In this document: in pieces, positions 45,087 to 53,920 of the stretch
How positions within the stretch are numbered: the stretch's first letter is position 1
How the letters are laid out: each line of letters begins with the position of its first letter
Source of the DNA: Arthrobacter sp. ISL-48
Lineage (GTDB): Bacteria > Actinomycetota > Actinomycetes > Actinomycetales > Micrococcaceae
Assembly: GCF_018613805.1 (NCBI RefSeq)
Contig: NZ_JAGGPL010000004.1
Span: 98,995 to 162,994 of the forward strand
Length of the DNA: 64,000 nt
Reading direction: 5' to 3'
The notes under the pieces: generated by a model
Seen by the model: only the letters and a program-made list of their open reading frames with translations
Databases searched by the model: none
What the model was told of the DNA's origin: nothing
Position numbers and translations under genes: made by a program

Positions 45087-46559
45087 ATGGTCAACACAGC
45101 CGAGCCGAGTTCCGTCACCGCGGTCTCCGGCTCCGAATCCGTTACCGGGACCACCGCGGAAGTTGCTGCCGGCACGGGCCGTTCCGCCAAGGCGCGCATC
45201 GCACTCATCGGCACCGGCGGCCGTTCGGAAATGTATATCCGCGCCATCTTTGGGAAGCACTCGGACACCGCCGAGCTCGTGGCGTTCTCGGACGTCAACC
45301 CCGGCCGTGTGGAGTTCTACCAGAAGCTCATCCAGGAACTGGGGGCGCCCGGTCCCGTTGCCTCCTTCGATCCAGCGGACCTCACTGCCTTCATCCAGGC
45401 CAACAACGTTGACCGCGTCGTGGTGACCACACCTGACTACACACACGCGGACTACATCGTGGAGGCACTCACGGCGGGCGCCGACGTCGTCGTCGAAAAG
45501 CCGCTCACCATCGATGCCGAAGGCTGCCGCCGGATAACCAAGGCCGTGGAGGAGACCGGCCGCAACGTGGTTGTCACCTTCAACTACCGCTACTCACCAC
45601 GCAACAGCGCGCTCAAGGAGATCATCCAGAGCGGCGTGATCGGCAAGGTCACCTCCATCGATTTCAGGTGGGTCCTGGACACCGTCCACGGCGCGGACTA
45701 CTTCCGCCGCTGGCACCGTGAGAAGAAGAACTCCGGCGGCCTGCTGATCCACAAGGCCTCCCACCACTTCGACCTCGTCAACTGGTGGATCAATGATGTG
45801 CCCGAGCGCGTCTTCGCCTCTGGCGGCCTGAAGTTCTACGGCGACAAGAACGCCGCCGAGCGCGGACTGGGCCCCCGTCCGGAGCGCGGAACGCCCGACG
45901 CCGGCGCTCCCGCTGCCGTCGAAAAGGATCCGTTTTCGCTGGACCTCCGTGACGATGAGCGGCTGAAGGCCCTCTTCCTCGACAACGAGCACTACGACGG
46001 TTACCGCCGCGACCAGGACGTCTTTACCGGCGGCATCACGATCGAAGACAACCTGGCCCTGGTGGTTGAATACCAGGGCGGTCCGCGCCTGAGCTACTCG
46101 CTAAACGCCCACAGCCCCTGGGAAGGCTACCGCGTGGCGGTCAATGGCACCGAAGGGCGTGCCGAGCTGGAGGTGGTGGAACGCGCCGCAGTCCTCAGCA
46201 GCACGGACAAAAAGACAGTCGTGGACCCGAGCGCCACCCCCATTGAGGAAGAGGACGCCATTCGCCGCAACGGTGAACGCCTGGTGGTCCAGCGCCACTG
46301 GGAAGCCGCCTACGAGGTGCCCATCGTCAACGGCGAAGGCGGCCACGGCGGCGGCGACGAGCTTCTGCTCTCGGACCTCTTCAACGGTCCCGGCGAAGAC
46401 CCGCTGGGACGGCCCTCCGGCTACCTCGACGGCCTCCGCTCCGTGTCCGTAGGCATTGCCGGCAACCTCTCGCTGGAATCGTCACTGCCGGTCCGCATCG
46501 AGGACCTGGACCTCGGCGTCGACCTCCGGCGCGGCAACCAGGCCCGGCCTTCAACCTAA
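45087..46559 (+). CDS. Gfo/Idh/MocA-family oxidoreductase
   Basis: A 490-residue NAD(P)-dependent dehydrogenase and first gene of the operon. After a 35-residue Ser/Thr-rich leader the Rossmann fold begins (ARIALIGTGGRSEMYIRAIFG). The catalytic EKP is present in ADVVVEKPLTIDAEGC and the substrate-domain HxxxH-type segment is HKASHHFDLVNWWINDVP. It is longer than simple members. AAAGGGA lies seven bases before the ATG at 45087. The substrate is probably a sugar or uronide released from imported oligomers. Confidence 0.9.
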   Translation: MVNTAEPSSVTAVSGSESVTGTTAEVAAGTGRSAKARIALIGTGGRSEMYIRAIFGKHSDTAELVAFSDVNPGRVEFYQKLIQELGAPGPVASFDPADLTAFIQANNVDRVVVTTPDYTHADYIVEALTAGADVVVEKPLTIDAEGCRRITKAVEETGRNVVVTFNYRYSPRNSALKEIIQSGVIGKVTSIDFRWVLDTVHGADYFRRWHREKKNSGGLLIHKASHHFDLVNWWINDVPERVFASGGLKFYGDKNAAERGLGPRPERGTPDAGAPAAVEKDPFSLDLRDDERLKALFLDNEHYDGYRRDQDVFTGGITIEDNLALVVEYQGGPRLSYSLNAHSPWEGYRVAVNGTEGRAELEVVERAAVLSSTDKKTVVDPSATPIEEEDAIRRNGERLVVQRHWEAAYEVPIVNGEGGHGGGDELLLSDLFNGPGEDPLGRPSGYLDGLRSVSVGIAGNLSLESSLPVRIEDLDLGVDLRRGNQARPST

Positions 46560-46568
46560 AGGAACATC

Positions 46569-47537
46569 ATGAGCAGGATTTTTGTGACCGGCGGCTCCGG
46601 CAGGCTGGGGCGCAGCGTTGTGGCGGGGCTCGCGGAAGCAGGCCACCACGTGATCTCGGTGGACCGGGAAGCTGTCCCTGCGGACCAACTGCCCGCCGGT
46701 GTTGTCCAGGAGACGGGTGACCTTCTGGCGCCGGGAGAGGCCTTGCGCCTCATCCGGAAAACCACGCCCGACGCCGTCATCCACCTTGCGGCGATTGCAA
46801 TCCCGTTCAGCGCGCCGGAACATGTCATCTTCGCCACCAACACCCGCCTCGCCTATGCCGTGATCAGCGCGGCCACGGAGCTGGGGGTAGGCAAGATCAT
46901 CACCGCCAGCAGCCCTACTGTCCTGGGCTACGGCTCGCCGGCGGGCTGGCTGCCGGAGGGATTCCCCGTGGATGAGGGCACCACGCCCCGCCCCTGGAAC
47001 GCCTACGCGCTGTCCAAGCTGATCGCGGAACAGACCGTGCAGATGTTTGCCGCGGCGCAGGGAAAGGAAATCCGGTACGCGGCGTTCCGACCCTGCTACG
47101 TGATCTCGCCGGAGGAATGGGAAGGCGCGCCCACCCAGCAGGGCCACACCGTGGCCGAACGGCTCGCTGACCCGGCGCTGTCCGCCCCCGCACTGTTCAA
47201 TTACGTGGATGCCCGGGACGTGGCGGACTTCCTGGATGTGCTGCTTCAGAAGATGGAGCACATCCCCAACGGCGAAACGTTCTTCGTGGGTGCCGCGGAC
47301 GCGCTGGCCACAGCGCCACTGGCCGAGTTGATCCCGAGGTTCCTGCCCGGCAGCGCCGAGCTGAGTGCCGGGCTCACCGGAACGGCTCCGGCATTCTCCA
47401 TCGCCAAGGCCCGTGACCTGCTCGGCTGGCAGCCCAAGCGCAGCTGGCGGACTGAACTCAAGACAGGGACCACCCCCAATGAAGGGACCGCTGCCGCGCT
47501 CGTCGCGGCAGGAACCGGATCCAAGGAGACACCATGA
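46569..47537 (+). CDS. SDR-type NAD-dependent dehydrogenase, possibly uronate dehydrogenase
   Basis: A 322-residue extended-type SDR. The Rossmann start is RIFVTGGSGRLGRSVV and the catalytic pair is YALSK (Tyr and Lys) in WNAYALSKLIAEQ. The place in an operon with KdgD-like and enolase-superfamily enzymes suggests oxidation of a hexuronate to its aldarolactone, but it could also be an epimerase. AAAGGA precedes the ATG; the stop overlaps the next start (ATGA). Confidence 0.82.
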   Translation: MSRIFVTGGSGRLGRSVVAGLAEAGHHVISVDREAVPADQLPAGVVQETGDLLAPGEALRLIRKTTPDAVIHLAAIAIPFSAPEHVIFATNTRLAYAVISAATELGVGKIITASSPTVLGYGSPAGWLPEGFPVDEGTTPRPWNAYALSKLIAEQTVQMFAAAQGKEIRYAAFRPCYVISPEEWEGAPTQQGHTVAERLADPALSAPALFNYVDARDVADFLDVLLQKMEHIPNGETFFVGAADALATAPLAELIPRFLPGSAELSAGLTGTAPAFSIAKARDLLGWQPKRSWRTELKTGTTPNEGTAAALVAAGTGSKETP

Positions 47538-48439
47538 AATTCGACGGCGTTCTGTTCTTCCCCGTCACCCCGTTCACGCCCGAAGGCTCGGTTGATGTGG
47601 ACGTCCTCAAGGAGCATATTTCTTCCAGGCTCCCGTTCGGCCCCGGTGGTGTGTTCCCTGCATGTGGCACCGGCGAGTTCCATGCCCTGAGCATTGAGGA
47701 GGTGCGCACTGTGGTGACCGCCGCCGTCGAGGTGGTGGCCGGCCAAGTGCCAGTGGTTGCCGGTGCCGGCGGCCCGCTCGGCCATGCCATTGCCGCAGCC
47801 CGCGTGGCAGAAGAGGCCGGCGCCGACGCCCTCCTGGTCCTGCCGCCCTACCTCGTCACGGGCCCGACGGAAGGGCTCGTTGCATACATCGAGGCAGTGG
47901 CGGATGCCAGCAGCCTCCCGGTGATCGTCTACCACCGCGGCAACGCCAAGTTTACGGCCGCCTCGATGGCCCGTCTCGCCGCCAACCCGAAGGTGATTGG
48001 CTTCAAGGACGGCCTCGGCGATGTCGGCCTGGCGCAGGAGATCGTGTCAGCGGTGCGAGCCACAGGACGGGAGGACTTTGCGCTGTTCAACGGCCTGCTG
48101 ACCGCCGAATTGACGCAGGGGGCCTACCGCGGACTGGGCATCCCGCTCTACTCCTCGGCAGCTTTTGCCATGGCTCCCGAGATCGCCAAGGCGTACTACG
48201 ACGCGTATGTTTCCGGCGATGAGGAACGCCGGAACGCCCTGCTGGAGGGCTTCTATGCCCCGCTGGTGCGGCTCCGCGACCAGACTCCAGGCTTCGGCGT
48301 CTCTCTGATCAAGGCCGGCCTGCGGCTCGGCGGACTGGCTGTTGGCCCTGTGCGCCCACCGCTGGTGGACCCCACGGAGGACCAGCTGGTCCAGCTGAAG
48401 TCTATCCTCGCCAAGGGCTACGAGCTGGCTGGCCGCTGA
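47534..48439 (+). CDS. kdgD: 5-dehydro-4-deoxyglucarate dehydratase (KdgD-like)
   Basis: A 301-residue member of the dihydrodipicolinate synthase superfamily. It would convert 5-keto-4-deoxyglucarate to 2,5-dioxopentanoate with loss of water and CO2. Family features: FFPVTPF, PACGTGEFHALS, IVYHRGNAKF and the Schiff-base lysine (Lys158) in VIGFKDG. The aldehyde dehydrogenase two genes downstream would use its product. It overlaps both neighbours. Confidence 0.87.
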   Translation: MKFDGVLFFPVTPFTPEGSVDVDVLKEHISSRLPFGPGGVFPACGTGEFHALSIEEVRTVVTAAVEVVAGQVPVVAGAGGPLGHAIAAARVAEEAGADALLVLPPYLVTGPTEGLVAYIEAVADASSLPVIVYHRGNAKFTAASMARLAANPKVIGFKDGLGDVGLAQEIVSAVRATGREDFALFNGLLTAELTQGAYRGLGIPLYSSAAFAMAPEIAKAYYDAYVSGDEERRNALLEGFYAPLVRLRDQTPGFGVSLIKAGLRLGGLAVGPVRPPLVDPTEDQLVQLKSILAKGYELAGR

Positions 48440-49623
48440 TGAGCGTGCCAGTCGCCGAAGCCGTCCGGACGGGGCCCGTCATCACGGGTCTGTCCACGCG
48501 GCTCATCACCGTTCCGCTGCGGCGCAGCTGGGGAGTGGAAGCACCCGAAAACCATGTCATCGTCACCGAGATCCGCACGGACGACGGCGGTGCGGGGCAC
48601 GGGTTTTCGTGGACGCCCACCATTGGTCCGCAGGCGGTCAAAGCCCTCCTGGACTACGACATCGCCCCTTTCGTCACCGGCCTCCCTGCGAACCCGGAGC
48701 TGGTGTGGGATCCCCTGTGGAAGCGACTGCACGAGGCCGGCGGCGGGGGACTGACAACCATCGCGATGGCGGGCGTGGACCTTGCCCTCTGGGATCTCCA
48801 GGCACGCCGGGCGGGAACTTCGGTAACCGGACTGCTGGGGCAACGCCAGGAGTCGGCCGAGGTGTACGGCTCGGGCGTGAACCTGCACTACACGCTGGAC
48901 GAGCTCGTGGAGCAGGTCCGGCGCTGGGTGGCCGCCGGACACCGTGCTGTGAAAATCAAGGTGGGCAAGCCCGACATCCGCGAGGACGCAGAGCGTGTGG
49001 CGGCGGTCCGGTCCGTGCTGGGCCCGGACCGCAAGCTCATGATCGACGCCAACCAGCGCTGGGACCTGCCCACCACCCTCCGCGCCTTGGACATACTGGC
49101 TGGTTACGGGCTGGAGTGGCTCGAAGAACCGCTCCGCGCGGACGATCTGTGGGCCTACCGCAGGCTGCGCAAGCATTCGCTCGTGCCCATCGCCCTGGGC
49201 GAAAACCTGCACACCATCTACCGCTTCCGCGATTTCATCCAGGCGGAAGCGGTGGACATCATCCAGCCGAACATCATCCGGGTGGGCGGGATCACTCCGT
49301 TCCGGCGGATTGTCGAGCTTGCCCGGACCAACAGCATCCGGGTGATGCCCCACCTGCTTCCCGAGCTTTCCGGCCAGCTTGCGTTGACCTTGGCGGAACC
49401 CACCCTGGTGGAGGATGTCGAAGATGCGTCCTTCGAGCAGTTGGGCATCCTGGCCGCGCCGTCGCCGGTCCGGTTCAGCAACAGCCGCGTGACGCTTGTC
49501 GACCAGCCGGGCCTCGGCCTCCGCTTTCGCGAAAGTCCGGAAGCCATGGGCGCCGACACAATGAACGCAATCACCATGAACTTAGGCACGAACTCCGACA
49601 TGAAGAACAGGAACTTCCAGTGA
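48439..49623 (+). CDS. Enolase-superfamily protein (mandelate racemase/muconate lactonising type)
   Basis: A 394-residue enzyme with the capping domain and TIM barrel of the superfamily. Visible are the KxK pair in HRAVKIKVGKP, metal-ligand MIDANQRWD, the second ligand WLEEPL and the third near IALGENLHT. In this operon it would suit an aldarate dehydratase or a galactarolactone cycloisomerase feeding KdgD. The ATG shares a base with the previous stop (TGATG); the next gene overlaps as GTGA. Confidence 0.88.
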   Translation: MSVPVAEAVRTGPVITGLSTRLITVPLRRSWGVEAPENHVIVTEIRTDDGGAGHGFSWTPTIGPQAVKALLDYDIAPFVTGLPANPELVWDPLWKRLHEAGGGGLTTIAMAGVDLALWDLQARRAGTSVTGLLGQRQESAEVYGSGVNLHYTLDELVEQVRRWVAAGHRAVKIKVGKPDIREDAERVAAVRSVLGPDRKLMIDANQRWDLPTTLRALDILAGYGLEWLEEPLRADDLWAYRRLRKHSLVPIALGENLHTIYRFRDFIQAEAVDIIQPNIIRVGGITPFRRIVELARTNSIRVMPHLLPELSGQLALTLAEPTLVEDVEDASFEQLGILAAPSPVRFSNSRVTLVDQPGLGLRFRESPEAMGADTMNAITMNLGTNSDMKNRNFQ

Positions 49624-51071
49624 CAACTGCAACCCTTTCACTTTCAGAGCTCACCGCTGCCGCCAGCAAGGCGGCCTCCACTGCGGCGGCTGCCTCCGAT
49701 GCCGAGCGTGCCGGCTGGCTCAACGCTGTTGCTGATGCGCTGGATGCCAACACGGCTGAACTCGTGGAGATCGCCGACTCGGAGACCAGGCTGGGCTCGG
49801 TTCGCCTGACCGGTGAGGTGGCCCGCACCTCCGGGCAGCTGCGCCTCTTTGCCCGCGTGGTCACCGAGGGTTCCTACCTGGAGGCCGTGATTGACCACGC
49901 GGATCCCTCCGCCATCCCGCCTAAGCCGGACCTGCGACGCATCCTCCGGCCCATCGGCCCCGTAGCGGTCTTCTCCGCATCGAACTTCCCGTTCGCCTTT
50001 TCCGTGGCCGGCGGCGACACCGCCTCGGCGCTGGCAGTGGGCTGCTCGGTGATCGTCAAGGCGCACTCGGGCCACCTGAAGCTCTCCGAACGCACAGCCG
50101 AGGTCGTCACCGGGGCTCTGCGCTCTGCAGGTGCTCCGGAAGGCCTTTTCTCCTTGGTCAGCGGCCGCGAGGTGGGCACAGCCCTGGTGCAGGATCCTGC
50201 CATCAAAGCCGTGGGCTTCACCGGATCCATCCCCGGTGGCCGTGCACTCTTCGACCTCGCCGCCTCCCGGCCGGATCCCATCCCGTTCTACGGCGAACTG
50301 GGCAGCCTGAACCCGGTAGTCATCACCGGCGCAGCCCTGGCTGAGCGTTCCGGCGAGCTCGCGGCGGGGCTGGCAGCATCCTTCACTCTGGGTGCGGGCC
50401 AGTTCTGCACCAAGCCGGGCCTGGTCTTTATTCCGGCCGGCACCCGTTTTGCCGCAGAGCTGGCAGAGGCCAGCAAGGACAAGCCGACGGCGGCAATGCT
50501 CACCACGCGAATCGCGGACGCCTACCCGGACGGACTGCGCAGCGTCGCTGCGGTGCCGAATGTGGTCATCGTCAGCGGCACCGCGGACCAGGACGCAACC
50601 CGGGACGGCGCGGCACCGGTCGTGTTCTCCACGTCCGCCGCAAACGTTTTGGAACGCCCGGACGAGCTGCTGGAGGAGTGCTTCGGGCCCACCACCATGC
50701 TCATCGAGTACTCGGGCAAGGAGGAACTCGCCAATGTCCTGGCGAAGGTCCCGGGAAGCCTCACCGCCACCGTGCACGCCCAGCACGGTGAGGACGTCTT
50801 GGGGCTCGTTGAGCAGCTGTCCGGCCTCGCCGGCCGGGTCCTGTTCGATGGCTGGCCCACCGGAGTTGCGGTGAACTGGGCCCAGCAGCACGGCGGCCCC
50901 TACCCTGCCACCACCTCGCTCTTCACCTCGGTGGGCGCGACGGCGGTCCGCCGGTTCCAGCGTCCGGTGGCCTACCAGGACGCTCCGGAAACGGTCCTGC
51001 ACCCGGCGCTGCGCGAAAGCAACCCGCTGGGCATCCCCCGGCGCGTTGACGGCGAACTGATGCTGCCATAG
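49620..51071 (+). CDS. Aldehyde dehydrogenase, probably 2,5-dioxopentanoate dehydrogenase
   Basis: A 483-residue NAD(P)-dependent dehydrogenase. The GTG at 49620 overlaps the preceding stop; an open frame extends further upstream but is only the shadow of the enolase gene. The catalytic Cys lies in LGAGQFCTKPG and the Glu in YGELGSLNPV; VGFTGSIPGG is the coenzyme loop. The form resembles alpha-ketoglutarate semialdehyde dehydrogenases, which finish the uronate pathway and give 2-oxoglutarate. A bidirectional terminator follows. Confidence 0.9.
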   Translation: MTTATLSLSELTAAASKAASTAAAASDAERAGWLNAVADALDANTAELVEIADSETRLGSVRLTGEVARTSGQLRLFARVVTEGSYLEAVIDHADPSAIPPKPDLRRILRPIGPVAVFSASNFPFAFSVAGGDTASALAVGCSVIVKAHSGHLKLSERTAEVVTGALRSAGAPEGLFSLVSGREVGTALVQDPAIKAVGFTGSIPGGRALFDLAASRPDPIPFYGELGSLNPVVITGAALAERSGELAAGLAASFTLGAGQFCTKPGLVFIPAGTRFAAELAEASKDKPTAAMLTTRIADAYPDGLRSVAAVPNVVIVSGTADQDATRDGAAPVVFSTSAANVLERPDELLEECFGPTTMLIEYSGKEELANVLAKVPGSLTATVHAQHGEDVLGLVEQLSGLAGRVLFDGWPTGVAVNWAQQHGGPYPATTSLFTSVGATAVRRFQRPVAYQDAPETVLHPALRESNPLGIPRRVDGELMLP

Positions 51072-51075
51072 CCCG

Positions 51076-51102
51076 AAGACCCAGGCCGGCGGCCTGGGTC
51101 TT
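51076..51102. terminator. Bidirectional terminator hairpin
   Basis: AAGACCCAGGCC (51076-51087) and GGCCTGGGTCTT (51091-51102) form a perfect 12-pair stem with a 3-base loop between the convergent aldehyde dehydrogenase and SulP genes. The A/T ends serve both strands. Confidence 0.85.
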
Positions 51103-51121
51103 GAGACATACGCGCCTGCGG

Positions 51122-53530
51122 CTACCCGACAGGCTGGGCTTCTGCCGTGTCGGCCAGGAGCTGCCGGGGTAGGGGATCGAGGTGACTGATGCCGGAGGGA
51201 GTGATCCGCAGGACCCGTGCCGTGGAGATGTCGTAAAACAGCCCCGCTACGTGGATCCGCCCGGCCTCCAGCCCTTCCTGTAGGCCAGGGCGGCGCTGGA
51301 GCCGTTCCACCTGTACTGCGACGTTGACCATCGCAAGCTGGTCGACGGCGCCGTACCCGGCATCCGCTGCGGCCGCCTGGACCGGATGCCCATCGCGGAA
51401 AGCAGCCAGGCTGGGCCTGGCGTGATCGAGCCAGACGTCAATGGCTCCGCGGGGTCCGGAGCCGGCCGGCGCATCGGACGCGCTGTCCATGCCGGAAGCG
51501 TCCGGGTCGGCGTACAGCGCCGTCATGGCCCCGCAGCCCGAATGACCGCAGACCACGATGGATTTCACCGACAGCTCGTTGACGGCAAAGTCCAGGGCAG
51601 CCTCAATGGACGCATCCCGCCCGTTGTCCCCCACGACGTTGCCCACATTCCGGACAGTGAAGAGGTCCCCGGGTCCGCTGCTCGTGATCAGGTTTGGCAC
51701 CAGACGGGAGTCCGAGCAGGCGACGAACAGTGTGTCCGGGTCCTGGAATGAGGACAGCTCCTGCACGTGGGGCCGTACGAGGTGGGCGTTGCGCCGATGG
51801 TAATTGTCCACGCCTGTGAGCACCGAATGCAGGGGCGGCGCGGGGACGTCCGGCGCTGCCGGGTGAGCGGCCACGATGCGACGCTGCCAGCTGCGCCAAG
51901 GCGCAAATCCGCCCCGAAGCGCCGAACGCGAGGTGCCGCGGCTGGGTGGTCCGGCCTGGGCGCCGTGGAGCGTTGCGGTTCCGCTTTCCTCGATCACCAC
52001 TGTGCCTCCGGTGGCCACATGCCTGTTGCGCCAGGCATCCAGCGTGTCGTGGACGGGGTGATCGAGGAAGTCCACCTCCAGCTCAACAGTGACATGGGAG
52101 CCGGCCGGAACAGATGCCAGCACGGTACTCAGCCTCGGCAGCGAGAGGAAACTGCACGATCCATCGATGACCACCCGCCAGCGTCCCCCGTCTTCGGTTT
52201 CGAGCTGTTCAGCGTGAATGCTGGCCCGCGCTACGCGCCAGAGGACAAGTCCCACGGCCAGAAGCAGGCCGGTCAGTACTCCCGCGAGCAAGTTGACGAA
52301 CACCACGCAGAACAGCGTCACGCCGTAGACAGTGAGGTCGCCCGTCACCCGGGCTGTCCTGATGTCCGCAAGCCGGACCAGCCGGGAGCCGATGATAATC
52401 AGGAGGCCTGCAAGCACGGCCTCCGGAACACGTTGGATCAGGCCGGCCAGCAGCAGCGAGAAAACCAGCACCCAGACGCCGTGGAGTATGGCGGACTTCC
52501 GGGTCCGGGCGCCCGCCTCAACGTTGGTGGCGCTGCGCACGATGACGCCGGTGACAGGAAGTCCTCCGAGCAGCCCGGAGGTCACGTTGGCCGCGCCCTG
52601 GCCCAGGAGTTCGCGATTGAAATTGGTTCGCTGTCCGTGGTGCATCTTGTCCACTGCCACCGCGGAGAGCAGTGACTCCACGCTGGCGATCAGGGCGACG
52701 GTCACCACGCCAATGACCACAGCAGTCCAGTTCCCGTCTGGAACCTGGGGAAAGGACAGTGCGTCCAGCAGCGAGCCGTCGAAGGTGATCCTGTCCACGT
52801 TGAACGGCAGGGAAAGGGCCGTTGCGGCGATGACCGCAACCAGTGGCCCAGGAATCCGGCGGACGGCGGAGGGAAGGTACTTCCAGCCGACCAGCACGAT
52901 GATGACGACTGCGCCCAGGGCTGCAGCCGGGATGTTAGCCGCGGAAACGCTTCGCGGGATGGCGGTGATGTTCTCCCAGGCAGAGCTGGCGGATTCCGAG
53001 CCCAGCATCACGTGCAGTTGCTGGAGCACGATGGTGATGCCGATGCCGGCCAGCATGGCATGCACCACCACGGGCGCTATGGCCAGGGCGACACGTCCGA
53101 TCCTGGCCACGCCGAACAACGCCTGGAGTACGCCGGCTGCGGCGGTGATGGCACACGTGGCCTGCCAGCCGAACTGTTCGATCAGGCCCGCGACGATGAC
53201 TGTCAGACCGGCGGCGGGTCCGCTGACCTGCAGCGCTGAACCGCCCAGGCTCCCTGCCACAATCCCTCCCACGGCCGCGGCAATCAGGCCGGCCATTACA
53301 GGGGCACCTGACGCGGCTGCTATTCCCAGGGAAAGGGGAACGGCGACGAGAAATACCACGAGGGACGCAGGGAGGTCCCAGCGGAGTCCGTCAGTCAGGC
53401 GGCTTCGGAAGCCTTTGGAAGGAGCTGGGCCAGATGGCCCTGGCTGATTGGCGGAGGCGTCCTGGTCCTTTGGAGAAGCGTCCTGGTCAGTGGGGGTGGG
53501 TGGATCCGTCATGGCGGCTGCTGATGGCAT
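51122..53530 (-). CDS. SulP transporter fused to a beta-carbonic anhydrase
   Basis: An 802-residue membrane protein. Residues 1-45 are a polar tail, about 46-430 the SulP transport domain (WDLPASLVVFLVAVPLSLG, QVSGPAAGLTVIVAG, NRELLGQGAANVTSGLLGGLP split in two), about 440-540 a STAS-like domain, and about 570-800 a beta-carbonic anhydrase with zinc site CSDSR, HSGCGA. Such fusions are thought to move bicarbonate and interconvert it with CO2 at the membrane. AAGGGA precedes the ATG at 53530. Confidence 0.94.
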   Translation of the reverse strand: MPSAAAMTDPPTPTDQDASPKDQDASANQPGPSGPAPSKGFRSRLTDGLRWDLPASLVVFLVAVPLSLGIAAASGAPVMAGLIAAAVGGIVAGSLGGSALQVSGPAAGLTVIVAGLIEQFGWQATCAITAAAGVLQALFGVARIGRVALAIAPVVVHAMLAGIGITIVLQQLHVMLGSESASSAWENITAIPRSVSAANIPAAALGAVVIIVLVGWKYLPSAVRRIPGPLVAVIAATALSLPFNVDRITFDGSLLDALSFPQVPDGNWTAVVIGVVTVALIASVESLLSAVAVDKMHHGQRTNFNRELLGQGAANVTSGLLGGLPVTGVIVRSATNVEAGARTRKSAILHGVWVLVFSLLLAGLIQRVPEAVLAGLLIIIGSRLVRLADIRTARVTGDLTVYGVTLFCVVFVNLLAGVLTGLLLAVGLVLWRVARASIHAEQLETEDGGRWRVVIDGSCSFLSLPRLSTVLASVPAGSHVTVELEVDFLDHPVHDTLDAWRNRHVATGGTVVIEESGTATLHGAQAGPPSRGTSRSALRGGFAPWRSWQRRIVAAHPAAPDVPAPPLHSVLTGVDNYHRRNAHLVRPHVQELSSFQDPDTLFVACSDSRLVPNLITSSGPGDLFTVRNVGNVVGDNGRDASIEAALDFAVNELSVKSIVVCGHSGCGAMTALYADPDASGMDSASDAPAGSGPRGAIDVWLDHARPSLAAFRDGHPVQAAAADAGYGAVDQLAMVNVAVQVERLQRRPGLQEGLEAGRIHVAGLFYDISTARVLRITPSGISHLDPLPRQLLADTAEAQPVG

Positions 53531-53920
53531 TGCCGTCCCTTCGCTGGTACGTGGCGGTCCTGTGTCACGCTATTGACCGGTACGTTCAGCCCGCAAGGAC
53601 ATAAAGAGTGAGAAGAAACACGCCGAAAAACCGCGCCGGACTGACAAAACGGCAGCTGAACAGCTGTCCGCAGGCTGTCCCGATAGAAGCACTGCCCCGG
53701 CTTTGCGAGCGGAAGACCCGCCTGCCGAATTTAACCCGGGAATCAAGTCAAATCTGCTTTTTGGGGCTTCGTCCCGGCCTGCTTACCTGAGTGTTTAGTG
53801 GATAAAGTCGAAGGAAACGGCCGTTGGTCTATACCAGTTACAGTTTATTGCGGCCCGGGTTGCCTTTCCTGCCTCGTCGTGCGTGGGTCCTGTCGGTCCA
53901 CCGCGCCGTCGCGAAGTGGG
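53531..53920. other. 390-base gene-free region with a candidate SulP promoter
   Basis: No convincing gene is present; the region is less GC-rich than its surroundings. On the minus strand TTGCGG (53591-53596) and TAGCGT (53567-53572) with an 18-base spacer could be the SulP-fusion promoter, giving a leader of about 30 bases. A doubled CAGCTG (53653-53666 area) is the only other repeat noticed. Confidence 0.35.

Noticed and set aside
48609..49619. Upstream extension of the aldehyde dehydrogenase frame
   Set aside because: This part overlaps the enolase-superfamily gene in another frame and has no ALDH features; the GTG at 49620 with a GTGA overlap is the natural start.
53608..53790. 60-codon frame in the SulP upstream region
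   Set aside because: No ribosome site and no recognisable composition; it is more likely non-coding.
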